Part shown: one piece after another, positions 26,714 through 34,958 of the stretch
How positions within the stretch are numbered: the stretch's first letter is position 1
Layout of the letters: the number at the start of each line of letters is the position of its first letter
Source of the DNA: Spartobacteria bacterium UBA695
GTDB taxonomy: Bacteria; Verrucomicrobiota; Verrucomicrobiia; Chthoniobacterales; Chthoniobacteraceae
Direction: 5' to 3'
Length of the DNA: 47,016 nucleotides
Assembly: GCA_002298145.1 (NCBI GenBank)
Contig: DBMP01000012.1
Location: 43,258 to 90,273 of the forward strand
Position numbers and translations under genes: made by a program
The notes under the pieces: model-generated
What the model was told of the DNA's origin: nothing
Database searches by the model: none
What the model saw: only the letters and a program-made list of their open reading frames with translations

Positions 26714-27478
26714 CTACGGTTGTGGCACCACGACCACGGCGTTGCGCACCTGCTTCCATTCCGGCCGGGAAAAAGGGGCTTCCTTCCCGGCCACCCAGAG
26801 CGCCGTGGAGCTGCCGCCGTCCAGGTTGAGCGCCCGGTCGATTTCCAGCCCCGGGAGCAGCCCCGGCGTGGCGAGGATGTGGGCCAGCCCATCCAGCGTC
26901 ACCGGCCCCGTCGTCAGCAGCGCGGCGACGCCCTTGCGGTCGGCCAGGAGTACGGTGCGTTCGGCGGCCTTGGCGGCGTTAAGGCCCGCAACGGCCTTCC
27001 CGTGATCCACCAGGAAGGGGCCGGACTGGAGGGCCTCCCGGACCCCGGCGGGGCGGAACTCGGCGGAGCGGAGCACCCGAGCGGCGCCCCGTTGCGGCAC
27101 GGCGAGGACGCCGGTGAGGATTTTCGAGGTCTCCCACGGGTGAATCGTGACGCCCCGGTGGATCATCAGGCCGAGCGGGGTGCGGTCGGCCAGGAAATAG
27201 CCGCCGTTGACCCCCGCCAGCGCGTGAGCCGCCGCGGCCCCGTCGGCAACGGATTGCCCCGGGGCGAGATCGATGACCTCCAGACGGCACCGGGCGCGGT
27301 CGAACTTCACCAAATGAGCCTGCAACGGGGCATCCTCCGGAGCATCGCCGCGCAGCGTCAGGGTCAGGTGGCTCACCGTGGGCGCAGCCGTCGCCTGGGC
27401 CGGGGTGGATTCGGCCTGCCAGGCCGCCTCCGCAGCCCGGAGCCCGCAACAAAGGAAAAGGATGAAAAACCAGCGCAT
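26714..27478 (-). CDS. exported phosphodiester glycosidase-family protein (NAGPA/PF09992-like)
   Basis: 254 residues with an N-terminal signal peptide (about 1-18). The family core is visible as GVNGGYFLADRTPLGLMIHRG near 88-108 and ALNLDGGSSTALWVAG near 216-231, typical of the phosphodiester glycosidase domain first known from the uncovering enzyme. Bacterial members are thought to act on periplasmic or surface glycans; the substrate is not known. It is divergent from the DUF4870 gene. Confidence 0.87.
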   Translation of the reverse strand: MRWFFILFLCCGLRAAEAAWQAESTPAQATAAPTVSHLTLTLRGDAPEDAPLQAHLVKFDRARCRLEVIDLAPGQSVADGAAAAHALAGVNGGYFLADRTPLGLMIHRGVTIHPWETSKILTGVLAVPQRGAARVLRSAEFRPAGVREALQSGPFLVDHGKAVAGLNAAKAAERTVLLADRKGVAALLTTGPVTLDGLAHILATPGLLPGLEIDRALNLDGGSSTALWVAGKEAPFSRPEWKQVRNAVVVVPQP

Positions 27479-27575
27479 GGAGTGGACTTTACGCGCCGGG
27501 GCGTTGGGCGCGAATCTTTTTGCGGCGGGAAAGCTGCTTGCCGCCGGAAGGGATTCGGATTACGAAACCACCGTC

Positions 27576-27986
27576 ATGGAAACGCCACCCATCCCCCCTT
27601 CAGATGCCACCCCCGCTCCCGAAGCCCCGCTCCCCCCTCCCGTTCCGAGCAAGGAAGAGCGCACCTGGGCCATGGTTGCGCATCTCAGCGCCCTCTCGGG
27701 GCACTTCATTCCGCCGGTGGGGCAGATCCTGGGGCCGCTCGTGGTCTGGATCCTTAAGCGCGACGAATACGAGCTCGTGAACGACCAGGCCAAGGAAGCG
27801 CTCAATGCTCAGATCAGCTTTACGATCTACTTCATCATTTCTGTTCTCCTGATGCCGATCCTCATCGGGTTCGTCCTGTTTGGCATCGTCTGGCTGGTCG
27901 ATCTCGTCCTGATCATCATCGCGTCTGTCGCGGCCAACGAGGGCAAGCGCTACCGGTACCCGTTTATTTTCCGCTGGGTCAAATAG
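27576..27986 (+). CDS. DUF4870 domain membrane protein
   Basis: 136 residues. A Pro-rich, flexible N-terminus is followed by the DUF4870 core: KEERTWAMVAHLSAL near 28-42, then GHFIPPVGQILGPLVVW, the conserved KRDEYELVNDQAKEALNAQ, and two further membrane helices ending at YRYPFIFRWVK. About three or four membrane segments. Function unknown, widespread. ATG at 27576 is chosen; the frame stays open upstream but those codons overlap the divergent gene and are not conserved. Confidence 0.82.
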   Translation: METPPIPPSDATPAPEAPLPPPVPSKEERTWAMVAHLSALSGHFIPPVGQILGPLVVWILKRDEYELVNDQAKEALNAQISFTIYFIISVLLMPILIGFVLFGIVWLVDLVLIIIASVAANEGKRYRYPFIFRWVK

Positions 27987-28004
27987 CGCGGGTTCAGCGG
28001 CGGC

Positions 28005-28160
28005 CTAGGCCTATGGCGTGCGGTTATGCTAAGCGGCGAACCTCAGACCCGCGCTGCGCTTGCGGACGCCGTTTGCCGCGCCGCGGGGCGCACCGACATC
28101 CCGATCCATTCCGGCACTGCCCGAGTCACTCCTGGCCCCATCGCGCCAACCGCATTGGCA
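28005..28160 (+). pseudogene. probable fragment of an inosine/uridine-preferring nucleoside hydrolase
   Basis: About 50 codons in one frame read GEPQTRAALADAVCRAAGRT-DIPIHSGTARVTPGPI. This fits the N-terminal third of nucleoside hydrolases, where a short helix ending in AGR-x-DIPV-x2-G follows the first strands. The usual DxDxxxDD start is missing and the frame then runs into non-family sequence. It is therefore a remnant at best. It sits beside genes for an AraC regulator and an ADP-ribosylglycohydrolase, which act on related N-glycosidic bonds. Confidence 0.45.
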
Positions 28161-28352
28161 TCATTGGCGGTAATATTAGCCCCCTATGGCAGTATTTTGG
28201 TAACAGTTTTCCTGGATCTCAAGTCGATGGAGTTTGGGTGCCAGCACGGGTTGGTGGGCTGGAGTCTACGTTCCGCAAAAGGAAAGTGCTTTGACGAAAG
28301 CCTGGCGACATTCGCGTGTTTCCCGGCAACGCGCAAAGCCCTTCCTTTCCTG
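28161..28352. other. stretch without recognisable gene
   Basis: Rest of the 366-bp gap between the DUF4870 gene and the second AraC gene. The frame of the hydrolase remnant stays open here but the translation resembles no family I know. It may be debris from a deletion or insertion at this junction. Confidence 0.5.
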
Positions 28353-29207
28353 CTAAGGACCGCTTAGTGACCTCCGGAATTCGCGTGGCGAACAACCGGT
28401 GAGGCGACGAAAGGCGGTGGAAAGGGCGAAGGGATCGGAATAGCCCACTTCTTCCGCAATTGCCTCCAGCGTACGGTCGGTGGTGGACAAAAGCACCGAA
28501 GTCTTCCGAATTCGGAGTCGAGCAAGCTGACTGCGGGGACTGGTGCCCAGTTGCTCCCGGCATAGCCTGCGCAGATGCCCTTCGCTAAGTCCCGCTTCCG
28601 AAGCCATGTCGGCCAGAGACCATGAGCTTGCCAGATTCCGCTGCACCTCTTGCCAAAGGCGACGCAATCGTTCGTCCTCGGGTTTCCGCGCAAGCAGGCG
28701 CGCAACCCATTGGACAATCAATTCGATCCACAAACCGATGGTCACAGCATCCCGTCCAAATACCACCTCCTGCTCCAACCCTTCAATCATCGGCAACGGG
28801 GAAGCATAACCCCCGCGGACAATCGTGGCCTCTTGGAGGTGCAGCCTGGGCTTGGGATTCCGGTTCCGGTCAAAGATAATCCACGCCAACCCCCAAGGAC
28901 GCTTCGCCTTTGGGTTATACCGCGACCCATGGCTGGCCAAACGCGGGGCAAACACAATATCCCCTTGGCCAAAAGGAACCCACTCCCCGTCAATCAGCCC
29001 ATCGCCTTTGCCTTCGAAGCAGTAGGTGATGTGCTCGAAATCCGGATTAAGCCGCACGATATGATAGGGGCCAGCGATTCGAGCACAACCGACCCCGAAA
29101 ATTCCCCGATCGAGCAGCGCCGGGCACTCGGTTCCATAGATTCCAGACTGGATCACGCCCGCTCCGGAAATGTTCGTTTCAATGATGTTTTTGTCTGGAG
29201 AGAACAT
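28353..29207 (-). CDS. AraC-family transcriptional regulator
   Basis: 284-residue regulator with an N-terminal cupin-like sensor domain (IAGPYHIVRLNPDFEHITYCFEG region at about 45-65) and a C-terminal pair of helix-turn-helix motifs: LADMASEAGLSEGHLRRLC and IAEEVGYSDPFALSTAFRR, closing SPREFRRSL. The ATG at 29207 is chosen over an upstream TTG that would overlap the divergent gene. It probably controls the two-gene operon that starts 39 bp away, so both promoters must overlap. Confidence 0.9.
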   Translation of the reverse strand: MFSPDKNIIETNISGAGVIQSGIYGTECPALLDRGIFGVGCARIAGPYHIVRLNPDFEHITYCFEGKGDGLIDGEWVPFGQGDIVFAPRLASHGSRYNPKAKRPWGLAWIIFDRNRNPKPRLHLQEATIVRGGYASPLPMIEGLEQEVVFGRDAVTIGLWIELIVQWVARLLARKPEDERLRRLWQEVQRNLASSWSLADMASEAGLSEGHLRRLCREQLGTSPRSQLARLRIRKTSVLLSTTDRTLEAIAEEVGYSDPFALSTAFRRLTGCSPREFRRSLSGP

Positions 29208-29245
29208 GGCGAAACAGCAAGTTTTGTGTTTGGATCCTGTGTTAT

Positions 29246-30313
29246 ATGAATCCCCCGGTATCTGTTGTTCCAAGATTCCAACTATTCGGGTTTGGAATGC
29301 GACGCAAGCTACTTTATCAAGCGGGTTTGTTGAAAGATGCTCTTTCGGGCGAAGTTTTGAACCGATGGGATGTCCGAATGGAAAAGGTTATTCCATCGGA
29401 ATACCGCGTGGAATTGGAGACCGACGGTGGCCTCGTTATCATCTCAGAAGACGAAGAGGGTGTTTGGCTGGAGCAGGGGGAAGAGAGAAAAACGCTGACA
29501 CGGCATCCCGTGCATTTGCCCGAGTTCGACGGCCCCCATGCCGCTTTGCTGCGGGCCTTGCACGCGGAGATGCTGGTCAATGTGATGCCATGGGGACCGG
29601 TGCCCAATCTTTGGGTGTATCCCAGGCCGTGGTATCGGGATGCGGCGATGGTAGCGCTATGCCTGGAAAAAACAGGGAACATCGATCAGATCGCTCCCTG
29701 GATCGATAACCTCTTTCAGCCGTATGATTTCAACAACAGCGGACAGGCTGAACCGGACAACCTTGGTCAGGTTCTTCTGTTGGCAAGCCTTACCATCGAC
29801 AGGAAGCATCCGATTGTAGAGCGCGTGCTCAAGGAGGCGCAACGCGTGCGCCGAGGCCATTCCCTGGCAGGCCTCACTGACTTTAGCGAGCATCCCGTAT
29901 ACCAGACTAAGTGGCTGAAATTTGGTCTCCAGCAGCTCGGCTTGGACGATCCCTATAGGATTCCAGCCATCCCGGATCGCTACAGCTCCCTGTTTTGGAT
30001 GGATTTCCGCGACAGCCACGAACAGCACCCGCGTTTCGATGCCGACACGCTAGCCAAATATCCTTACCTCAACTGGGCAGAAGCGCATTTTTATGGAGAC
30101 CCGCCACCGGAAGCCGTCTCGGCGGATCAATTCCCGCTGACCCGGGAACTCGAGTCCAGCGAGGGCAATTATGGACGGATGCAGATGGTCGCCCCTCAAT
30201 GGGCCCAACAACGCTGGTGCAGTCCGCACACATGGCACGCCGCAGAGATGTTTCTTTACCTTCTGTCTCAACCTCAAAATCCCCATCATGTTTCCGCATC
30301 CATCCATTCTTAA
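29246..30313 (+). CDS. protein of unknown function paired with ADP-ribosylglycohydrolase
   Basis: 355 residues, soluble, no signal peptide. A central region of Trp, Tyr, Asp and Asn-rich motifs (PRPWYRDAAMVALCLEKTGN, EPDNLGQVLLLASL, EHPVYQTKWLKFGL) suggests an (alpha/alpha)6 toroid such as in some glycosidases, with YRD and EPDN as possible active-site parts. This is inference; no family is firmly recognised. It overlaps the following ADP-ribosylglycohydrolase gene by 26 bp, so they are expressed together. Base composition is a little lower in GC than in the flanking core genes. Confidence 0.72.
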   Translation: MNPPVSVVPRFQLFGFGMRRKLLYQAGLLKDALSGEVLNRWDVRMEKVIPSEYRVELETDGGLVIISEDEEGVWLEQGEERKTLTRHPVHLPEFDGPHAALLRALHAEMLVNVMPWGPVPNLWVYPRPWYRDAAMVALCLEKTGNIDQIAPWIDNLFQPYDFNNSGQAEPDNLGQVLLLASLTIDRKHPIVERVLKEAQRVRRGHSLAGLTDFSEHPVYQTKWLKFGLQQLGLDDPYRIPAIPDRYSSLFWMDFRDSHEQHPRFDADTLAKYPYLNWAEAHFYGDPPPEAVSADQFPLTRELESSEGNYGRMQMVAPQWAQQRWCSPHTWHAAEMFLYLLSQPQNPHHVSASIHS

Positions 30314-31631
30314 AAGCCGTCTGAAAGGCGTTATTAGTTCACTCCGGGCGCAGGGTTATGCTGTCGACGGCATGCATGATGCGCTCAATCGACTTCCATC
30401 CAGCTATGATGCGCTGGACGAATTTGCCCATCGGCTTGCCGATCTCCCGCTGCGTGATGATTGGCCCTACGTGGAACCGGAGGAATGGGAAGACATCCTC
30501 AAGGAATGCGATCCCGAGCGGCCCACGAGTGCCATCGGGGTCCTCTCGTCACAGGACGCTGCCGCGCGTGTGGAAACCGCCTTTCTGTCATCGGTTTGCG
30601 GGTGCATCCTCGGAAAACCGGTGGAAAACGGTGCGGTAAACCCCACCTTGCCAACCCTTCGCGCCGCGTTGGAAGCGCACGGCGACTGGCCGTTGAAGGA
30701 CTACATCTCCGAGGCCGTCCGAGTGGCTGGCTGCGACACGCTTCACGAAGATGCGTGGCATACCTGTCGCGAAAACATTCACTATGTGGCGCCGGATGAC
30801 GATCTCAACTATACCATTCTGGGCATGTTGAATCTGGAAACAAACGGCCGCGACTTCACCTGGCAACAAATGCGCGGGCTTTGGCTGAAGCATCTTTCTG
30901 CCTCGATGACCTGGGGCCCTGAACGCGGGATTCTAGCGCATTGCATCCTCGATCATCTTGGGGAAGGAACCCCGGACTATCCGTCGCCGGATCAACGGGA
31001 ATGGGTGCGGATTTTCAACCCGGGGGACGAGATGTGCGGCGCCCTCATTCGGGCGGATGCCTACGGCTATGCCTGCCCTGGCGATCCCGCCCAAGCCGCC
31101 AAATTAGCGTGGCGCGACGCCAGCTTTACGCACCGCCGCACCGGCGTATATGGCACGATGTTTGCCGCCGCCGCTATTGCCACCGCCTTTGTGGAAAGAG
31201 ACCCGCTCCGCGTATTTAGTACCGCCGCGCAATTCGTTCCGCGCCGCAGCCGGTTCTACCAGATTGTCTCGGACTCGTTGCATGAAATTTCCGTGGCTCG
31301 CGATTGGCAGGATGGTTACGCGCGAATCCATGGCAAATACAAACAATACACGCACTGCCATATTTACCAGGAATGCGGAACGCTAGTGAATACCCTGCGC
31401 TTTGCGGAAAGCATCGATGACGGGTTCTGCAAACAAGTGTCCCAGGGGAATGACACCGATAGCTTCGGGGCGACCTCCGGCTCCATTCTCGGCGCGTTCT
31501 TTGGTCCCGGACATCTCGGCCAACGCTGGCTTGCCCCGTTCCACGATGAGATCCGCACCGGGTTAAATCTATTCTATGAGCGTTCGTTAAGTGCTCTTGC
31601 ATCACGGATGGCCTCTCTCCCATCCTTGTAA
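30288..31631 (+). CDS. ADP-ribosylglycohydrolase-family protein
   Basis: 447 residues. The family dinuclear Mg site can be traced: SVCGCILGKPVEN (GDALG-like) near 105, VAPDDDLNYTILGM near 172, and GNDTDSFGATSGSILGAFFG near 390, where the Asp/Thr ligands lie. It is longer than classic ARH proteins, with an extra ~95-residue N-terminal region. In AraC-linked loci such members may cleave a nucleoside or sugar bond rather than ADP-ribose on proteins; the substrate is not known. ATG at 30288 lies inside the end of the preceding gene. Confidence 0.85.
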   Translation: MFPHPSILKSRLKGVISSLRAQGYAVDGMHDALNRLPSSYDALDEFAHRLADLPLRDDWPYVEPEEWEDILKECDPERPTSAIGVLSSQDAAARVETAFLSSVCGCILGKPVENGAVNPTLPTLRAALEAHGDWPLKDYISEAVRVAGCDTLHEDAWHTCRENIHYVAPDDDLNYTILGMLNLETNGRDFTWQQMRGLWLKHLSASMTWGPERGILAHCILDHLGEGTPDYPSPDQREWVRIFNPGDEMCGALIRADAYGYACPGDPAQAAKLAWRDASFTHRRTGVYGTMFAAAAIATAFVERDPLRVFSTAAQFVPRRSRFYQIVSDSLHEISVARDWQDGYARIHGKYKQYTHCHIYQECGTLVNTLRFAESIDDGFCKQVSQGNDTDSFGATSGSILGAFFGPGHLGQRWLAPFHDEIRTGLNLFYERSLSALASRMASLPSL

Positions 31632-31771
31632 TCAGTCACTGACCTTGCCGCAGTCCGTTTTCCGTTGGCCGGAACTACTGCGGTAACAGCGTTTGATCGC
31701 TGAAAGTCTTTGAGGCCTTTTGTAGCATCTTCCGCCTTTTCTTAGGCCCCGTTCTTTGTCACACTGGGCGG

Positions 31772-33304
31772 ATGCTGGCAAAGGTCTATTCAGGGGCGGT
31801 CTATGGCGTGGATGCCTACGAAGTCGAAATCGAAGTCAACGCAAGTGCGGGAAACCCCGTGATCGTTATTGTGGGGCTTCCCGATGCCGCCGTGAAGGAG
31901 AGTCGGGACCGCGTCACCACGGCGGTTGGCAACAGCGGCTACCGCCCGCCCCGGGGCCGGACCACCATCAACCTGGCCCCCGCTGACATCAAGAAAGAGG
32001 GGCCGAGCTTCGATCTGCCGATCGCCCTGGCGATGATCGCCGCCTCCGAGCAGATCGAGTTGACCCGCTTTGAGCAGTTTTGCTTTGTGGGCGAACTGGC
32101 GCTCGACGGCACCGTGCGCGCGACCAAGGGCGTGCTCCCCATTGCGCTCGAAGCCCGGCGGCGCGGGCGGCGAGCCATCGTCGTGCCCGAGGAGAATGCG
32201 TCTGAAGCCTCCGTCGTCGAGGGCATCGCCACCTACGGCGTGCGCACCCTGCGCCAGGCGTGCGAATTCCTGCGCGGCAACGAGATGCTCATCCCGGCGC
32301 AGCCCATCGCCGTGGCCGATGCCTTGCCCGATTACGCGGTCGATTTTGCCGACGTGCGCGGGCAGCATTCCGCCAAGCGGGCCATCGAAGTCGCCGTCGC
32401 GGGCGGGCATAACTTGATCATGGTCGGGCCTCCCGGGTCGGGTAAATCGATGCTCGCCAAGCGCATCCCCACCATCATGCCGCCGATGACCTTCGAGGAG
32501 GCCATCGAGACGACCAAGATCCACAGCATCTGCGGCTTCCTCGCCCCCAAACGCTCGCTGCTGCTTCAGCGGCCCTTCCGGTCACCGCATCATACCATAT
32601 CAGATGCCGGATTACTGGGTGGCGGGACGAATCCCTCGCCCGGCGAAGTCACCCTGGCCCATCACGGCGTGCTGTTTCTGGACGAACTTCCCGAATTCAA
32701 GCGCTCCGTGCTGGAAGTGCTCCGTCAGCCGCTGGAGGACGGCAAGGTAACGATTTCGCGCGCGGCGGGCACGGTGACGTACCCCTCGGAGTTCATCATG
32801 GTCGGCGCGCTCAACCCATGCCCGTGCGGTTTCTTTGGCGATCTGAAACGCGAATGCCGCTGCACCGGAATGCAGGTGCAGCGTTACCGTCAGCGCATCT
32901 CCGGGCCGCTCCTGGACCGCATCGACATCCACGTTGAGGTCCCGGCGGTGCCGTTTAGGGACCTCACCGGCAACGGCGCTTCCGAGCCCTCGGAGGCCAT
33001 TCGCGAACGGGTCATGGCGGCCCGGGCCATCCAGCAAAAGCGTCTCGCGGGTGGTAATGGACGGGGCGCATGCAATGCGCGGATGCTGCCGCGTCAGCTG
33101 CGGAATTTCTGCGCGCTCGACGAGGAATGCCGCGAACTGCTGCGGGCCGCGATGAGCGAGCTGAACCTGAGCGCCCGGGCGCACGACCGCATCCTGAAAG
33201 TAGCCCGTACCATCGCCGATCTGGAGGGAGCGCCGGTGATCACCGCCACCCACTTGAGCGAGGCGATCCAGTACCGCACGCTGGACCGGAATCTGTGGAT
33301 CTGA
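31772..33304 (+). CDS. comM: YifB/ComM family Mg chelatase-like AAA ATPase
   Basis: 510-residue ATPase, normal length for the family. The N-terminal Lon-protease-like domain (GLPDAAVKESRDRV...RPPRGRTTINLAPADIKKEGPSFDLPIAL in parts) is followed by the AAA module with Walker A GPPGSGKSMLAKR, Walker B VLFLDELPEF and the Cys-rich NPCPCG segment; a Mg-chelatase C-terminal domain ends it. In naturally transformable bacteria ComM is a helicase promoting branch migration of incoming DNA. It marks the left border of the AT-rich cassette. Confidence 0.92.
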   Translation: MLAKVYSGAVYGVDAYEVEIEVNASAGNPVIVIVGLPDAAVKESRDRVTTAVGNSGYRPPRGRTTINLAPADIKKEGPSFDLPIALAMIAASEQIELTRFEQFCFVGELALDGTVRATKGVLPIALEARRRGRRAIVVPEENASEASVVEGIATYGVRTLRQACEFLRGNEMLIPAQPIAVADALPDYAVDFADVRGQHSAKRAIEVAVAGGHNLIMVGPPGSGKSMLAKRIPTIMPPMTFEEAIETTKIHSICGFLAPKRSLLLQRPFRSPHHTISDAGLLGGGTNPSPGEVTLAHHGVLFLDELPEFKRSVLEVLRQPLEDGKVTISRAAGTVTYPSEFIMVGALNPCPCGFFGDLKRECRCTGMQVQRYRQRISGPLLDRIDIHVEVPAVPFRDLTGNGASEPSEAIRERVMAARAIQQKRLAGGNGRGACNARMLPRQLRNFCALDEECRELLRAAMSELNLSARAHDRILKVARTIADLEGAPVITATHLSEAIQYRTLDRNLWI

Positions 33305-33419
33305 TAATTGCAACAGTTTGCCTGTTCCAGCGCCTCGTCGTTGGGTTCGACGGTCAAACGAATTTGTTTGTTCTTGACCATATTTGGAAATACGTGCAGG
33401 GGTGTGGAGGTTATATCAA

Positions 33420-34103
33420 ATGAATATCTCCGAGGTCGATCTTAAGAAGCTCTGGGCGAAGGCGGCAGGGCGCTGTTCCTATCCTGGTTGTACGACCAAC
33501 TGCATTGAAATTTTCGAAAAGGCCGGAACCACAGTCATAGGAGAAATGGCCCACATAATACCTCAAGGAGAAACAGGGCCGAGGGCAACCGGGGCTAAAG
33601 GTGCTGATACTTACGAGAATTTGATTCTACTTTGTCCTACACATCACACCACAGTCGATAAGGCACCAATAGACTTCCCTGCTGTACTCCTGCGAGGGTG
33701 GAAAACAACTCATGAGGAGAACGTTGGTAAAGCCTTAACCAGCCCTGTCTTTGCCGACGTCGGTGCGATCTGTAGCTTTGTGGCGAAAATACTCGTTGAG
33801 AACTATGCAATTTTCTTAAAATTTGGGCCCGAGTCACCTACTGCTCAAGCTAATCCCATTAGTGAAGGATCTCTCCTGTGGGATTTGCGTAAGTGCGATC
33901 AAATCATTCCAAACAACACAAAGATCGTTGATGCATTTATGAGAAATAAAGACCTTTTTGATCTAAAGGAATGGAAGGTTTTTGCGGAATTTAGAGAACA
34001 CGCCGCAGCCTTTGAAAGAAATACATACCAAAGGATGGATTGCGATATGGTGCCCCGTTTTCCGCAATCTTTTCAACAAATGATTGAAAATTATGCCAAA
34101 TAA
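33420..34103 (+). CDS. HNH endonuclease, first gene of an AT-rich cassette
   Basis: 227 residues. An HNH domain fills the N-terminal part: zinc ligands C19 and C24 (CSYPGC) with C72 and a His of the LCPTHH motif, the general-base His in MAHIIP (H45), N67, and H75/H76. The remaining ~130 residues are helical and not recognised; they may recognise a target or bind the partner proteins. GGAGG lies 9 nt before the ATG. Its stop overlaps the next gene by 11 nt. Base composition is strikingly AT-rich against comM and the calpain gene, which points to horizontal transfer. Confidence 0.85.
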   Translation: MNISEVDLKKLWAKAAGRCSYPGCTTNCIEIFEKAGTTVIGEMAHIIPQGETGPRATGAKGADTYENLILLCPTHHTTVDKAPIDFPAVLLRGWKTTHEENVGKALTSPVFADVGAICSFVAKILVENYAIFLKFGPESPTAQANPISEGSLLWDLRKCDQIIPNNTKIVDAFMRNKDLFDLKEWKVFAEFREHAAAFERNTYQRMDCDMVPRFPQSFQQMIENYAK

Positions 34104-34473
34104 TTCAGGAATCCCGAGGACCGAAAGTGTCTCTTATTTTGAGGCTACAATAGCCGGACATTCAGCCGTGAGTAGATTGGACCGTCGCGGTGAAAACGTG
34201 TATGTTGTGCAGCGCCGGAAATACAGCCCGGTGGTAGTTTTCCTGACAGATATTTATACCATTGGAATTGCTGATGTTGTCGATGCTCGCACAAAAATTT
34301 GTGACATTAATTATATTGTGACTATTTCGAACTGGAATGGATATACATCCGCCGCAAAAGAGCATGCGAATTCCGCTAAAATCGGCATTGGACTAATGAG
34401 CGAGTTCATGGGTGCATTGAATCTAGAAGAGCCTTGGAAATACGTGAAGCGTAATGATAAGAACAAAGGATAG
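34093..34473 (+). CDS. unknown protein, middle gene of the cassette; possibly PD-(D/E)XK-like
   Basis: 126 residues, no signal or membrane segment. A beta-rich start (YFEATIAGHSAVSRLDRRGE, then VYVVQRRKYSPVVVFL) leads to IVTISNWNGYTSAAKEHANSA and IGIGLMSEFMGALN. The strand-turn-helix order and the position of the Asp/Glu residues recall small Mrr-like or PD-(D/E)XK folds, but catalytic residues cannot be assigned. ATG at 34093 is chosen over TTG at 34084. It overlaps the genes on both sides (11 and 20 nt), so the three are one transcription and translation unit. Confidence 0.65.
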   Translation: MPNNSGIPRTESVSYFEATIAGHSAVSRLDRRGENVYVVQRRKYSPVVVFLTDIYTIGIADVVDARTKICDINYIVTISNWNGYTSAAKEHANSAKIGIGLMSEFMGALNLEEPWKYVKRNDKNKG

Positions 34474-34798
34474 TTTTGGTGGCCAGTTGTTTTTATTCGG
34501 TTCTTGTCTGACCACCGATGCTCCACGCGATCTAGATCTAGCTTTTATCTATGACGAAGAGATATGCCCTATAGAATGTGCGTTGGCGATAAGGGCAGCA
34601 TTTAGGAAATTCAGCCCGGAATGGATTTTATTGGATGCCCACGTGGTCCTTTTGACCTCGGTAGAGGCCCGTGAATGTGATTTTGTGCAATCTGTTGACG
34701 CTATCAGTTTCAAGAAATGGATATTCGATAAGTCTTATACAAAGCACTTAATGCTTTTAAATACAGTGGAACGCGCATGTGAATGCCGCTTTGCGTAA
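34454..34798 (+). CDS. minimal nucleotidyltransferase, last gene of the cassette
   Basis: 114 residues. The nucleotidyltransferase signature is visible: G16-S17, then D26-x-D28 (GSCLTTDAPRDLDLAF), and a third acidic residue D61 in WILLDAHVV. The strand-helix order fits the polymerase-beta-like minimal domain. Such domains act as AMP-transferring antitoxins (MNT), or as part of defence systems. No HEPN partner follows. It overlaps the middle gene by 20 nt. AT-rich like the other two. Confidence 0.75.
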   Translation: MIRTKDSFGGQLFLFGSCLTTDAPRDLDLAFIYDEEICPIECALAIRAAFRKFSPEWILLDAHVVLLTSVEARECDFVQSVDAISFKKWIFDKSYTKHLMLLNTVERACECRFA

Positions 34799-34958
34799 AC
34801 GGTCGTGATTATTCATCAGTTGCAAACTTTCTGTACGTTAGACCGGATCTGCGGATTGACGGAATATTGAGCTGCTGGATTTTTAGGAAATCTGACCGGT
34901 ATCTGCCCCCCACGCTGTGAGCTATCCTTTTTCCCAAAATGCGGTAAAGTTGGCCTCC

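Noticed and set aside
28026..28367. 114-codon frame as a complete gene
   Set aside because: Only the first ~45 codons look like part of a nucleoside hydrolase; the rest has no coding character and the catalytic start is missing.
31645..31690. CCGCAGT...ACTGCGG inverted repeat after the ADP-ribosylglycohydrolase gene
   Set aside because: Long loop and no U tract; too weak to call a terminator or operator.
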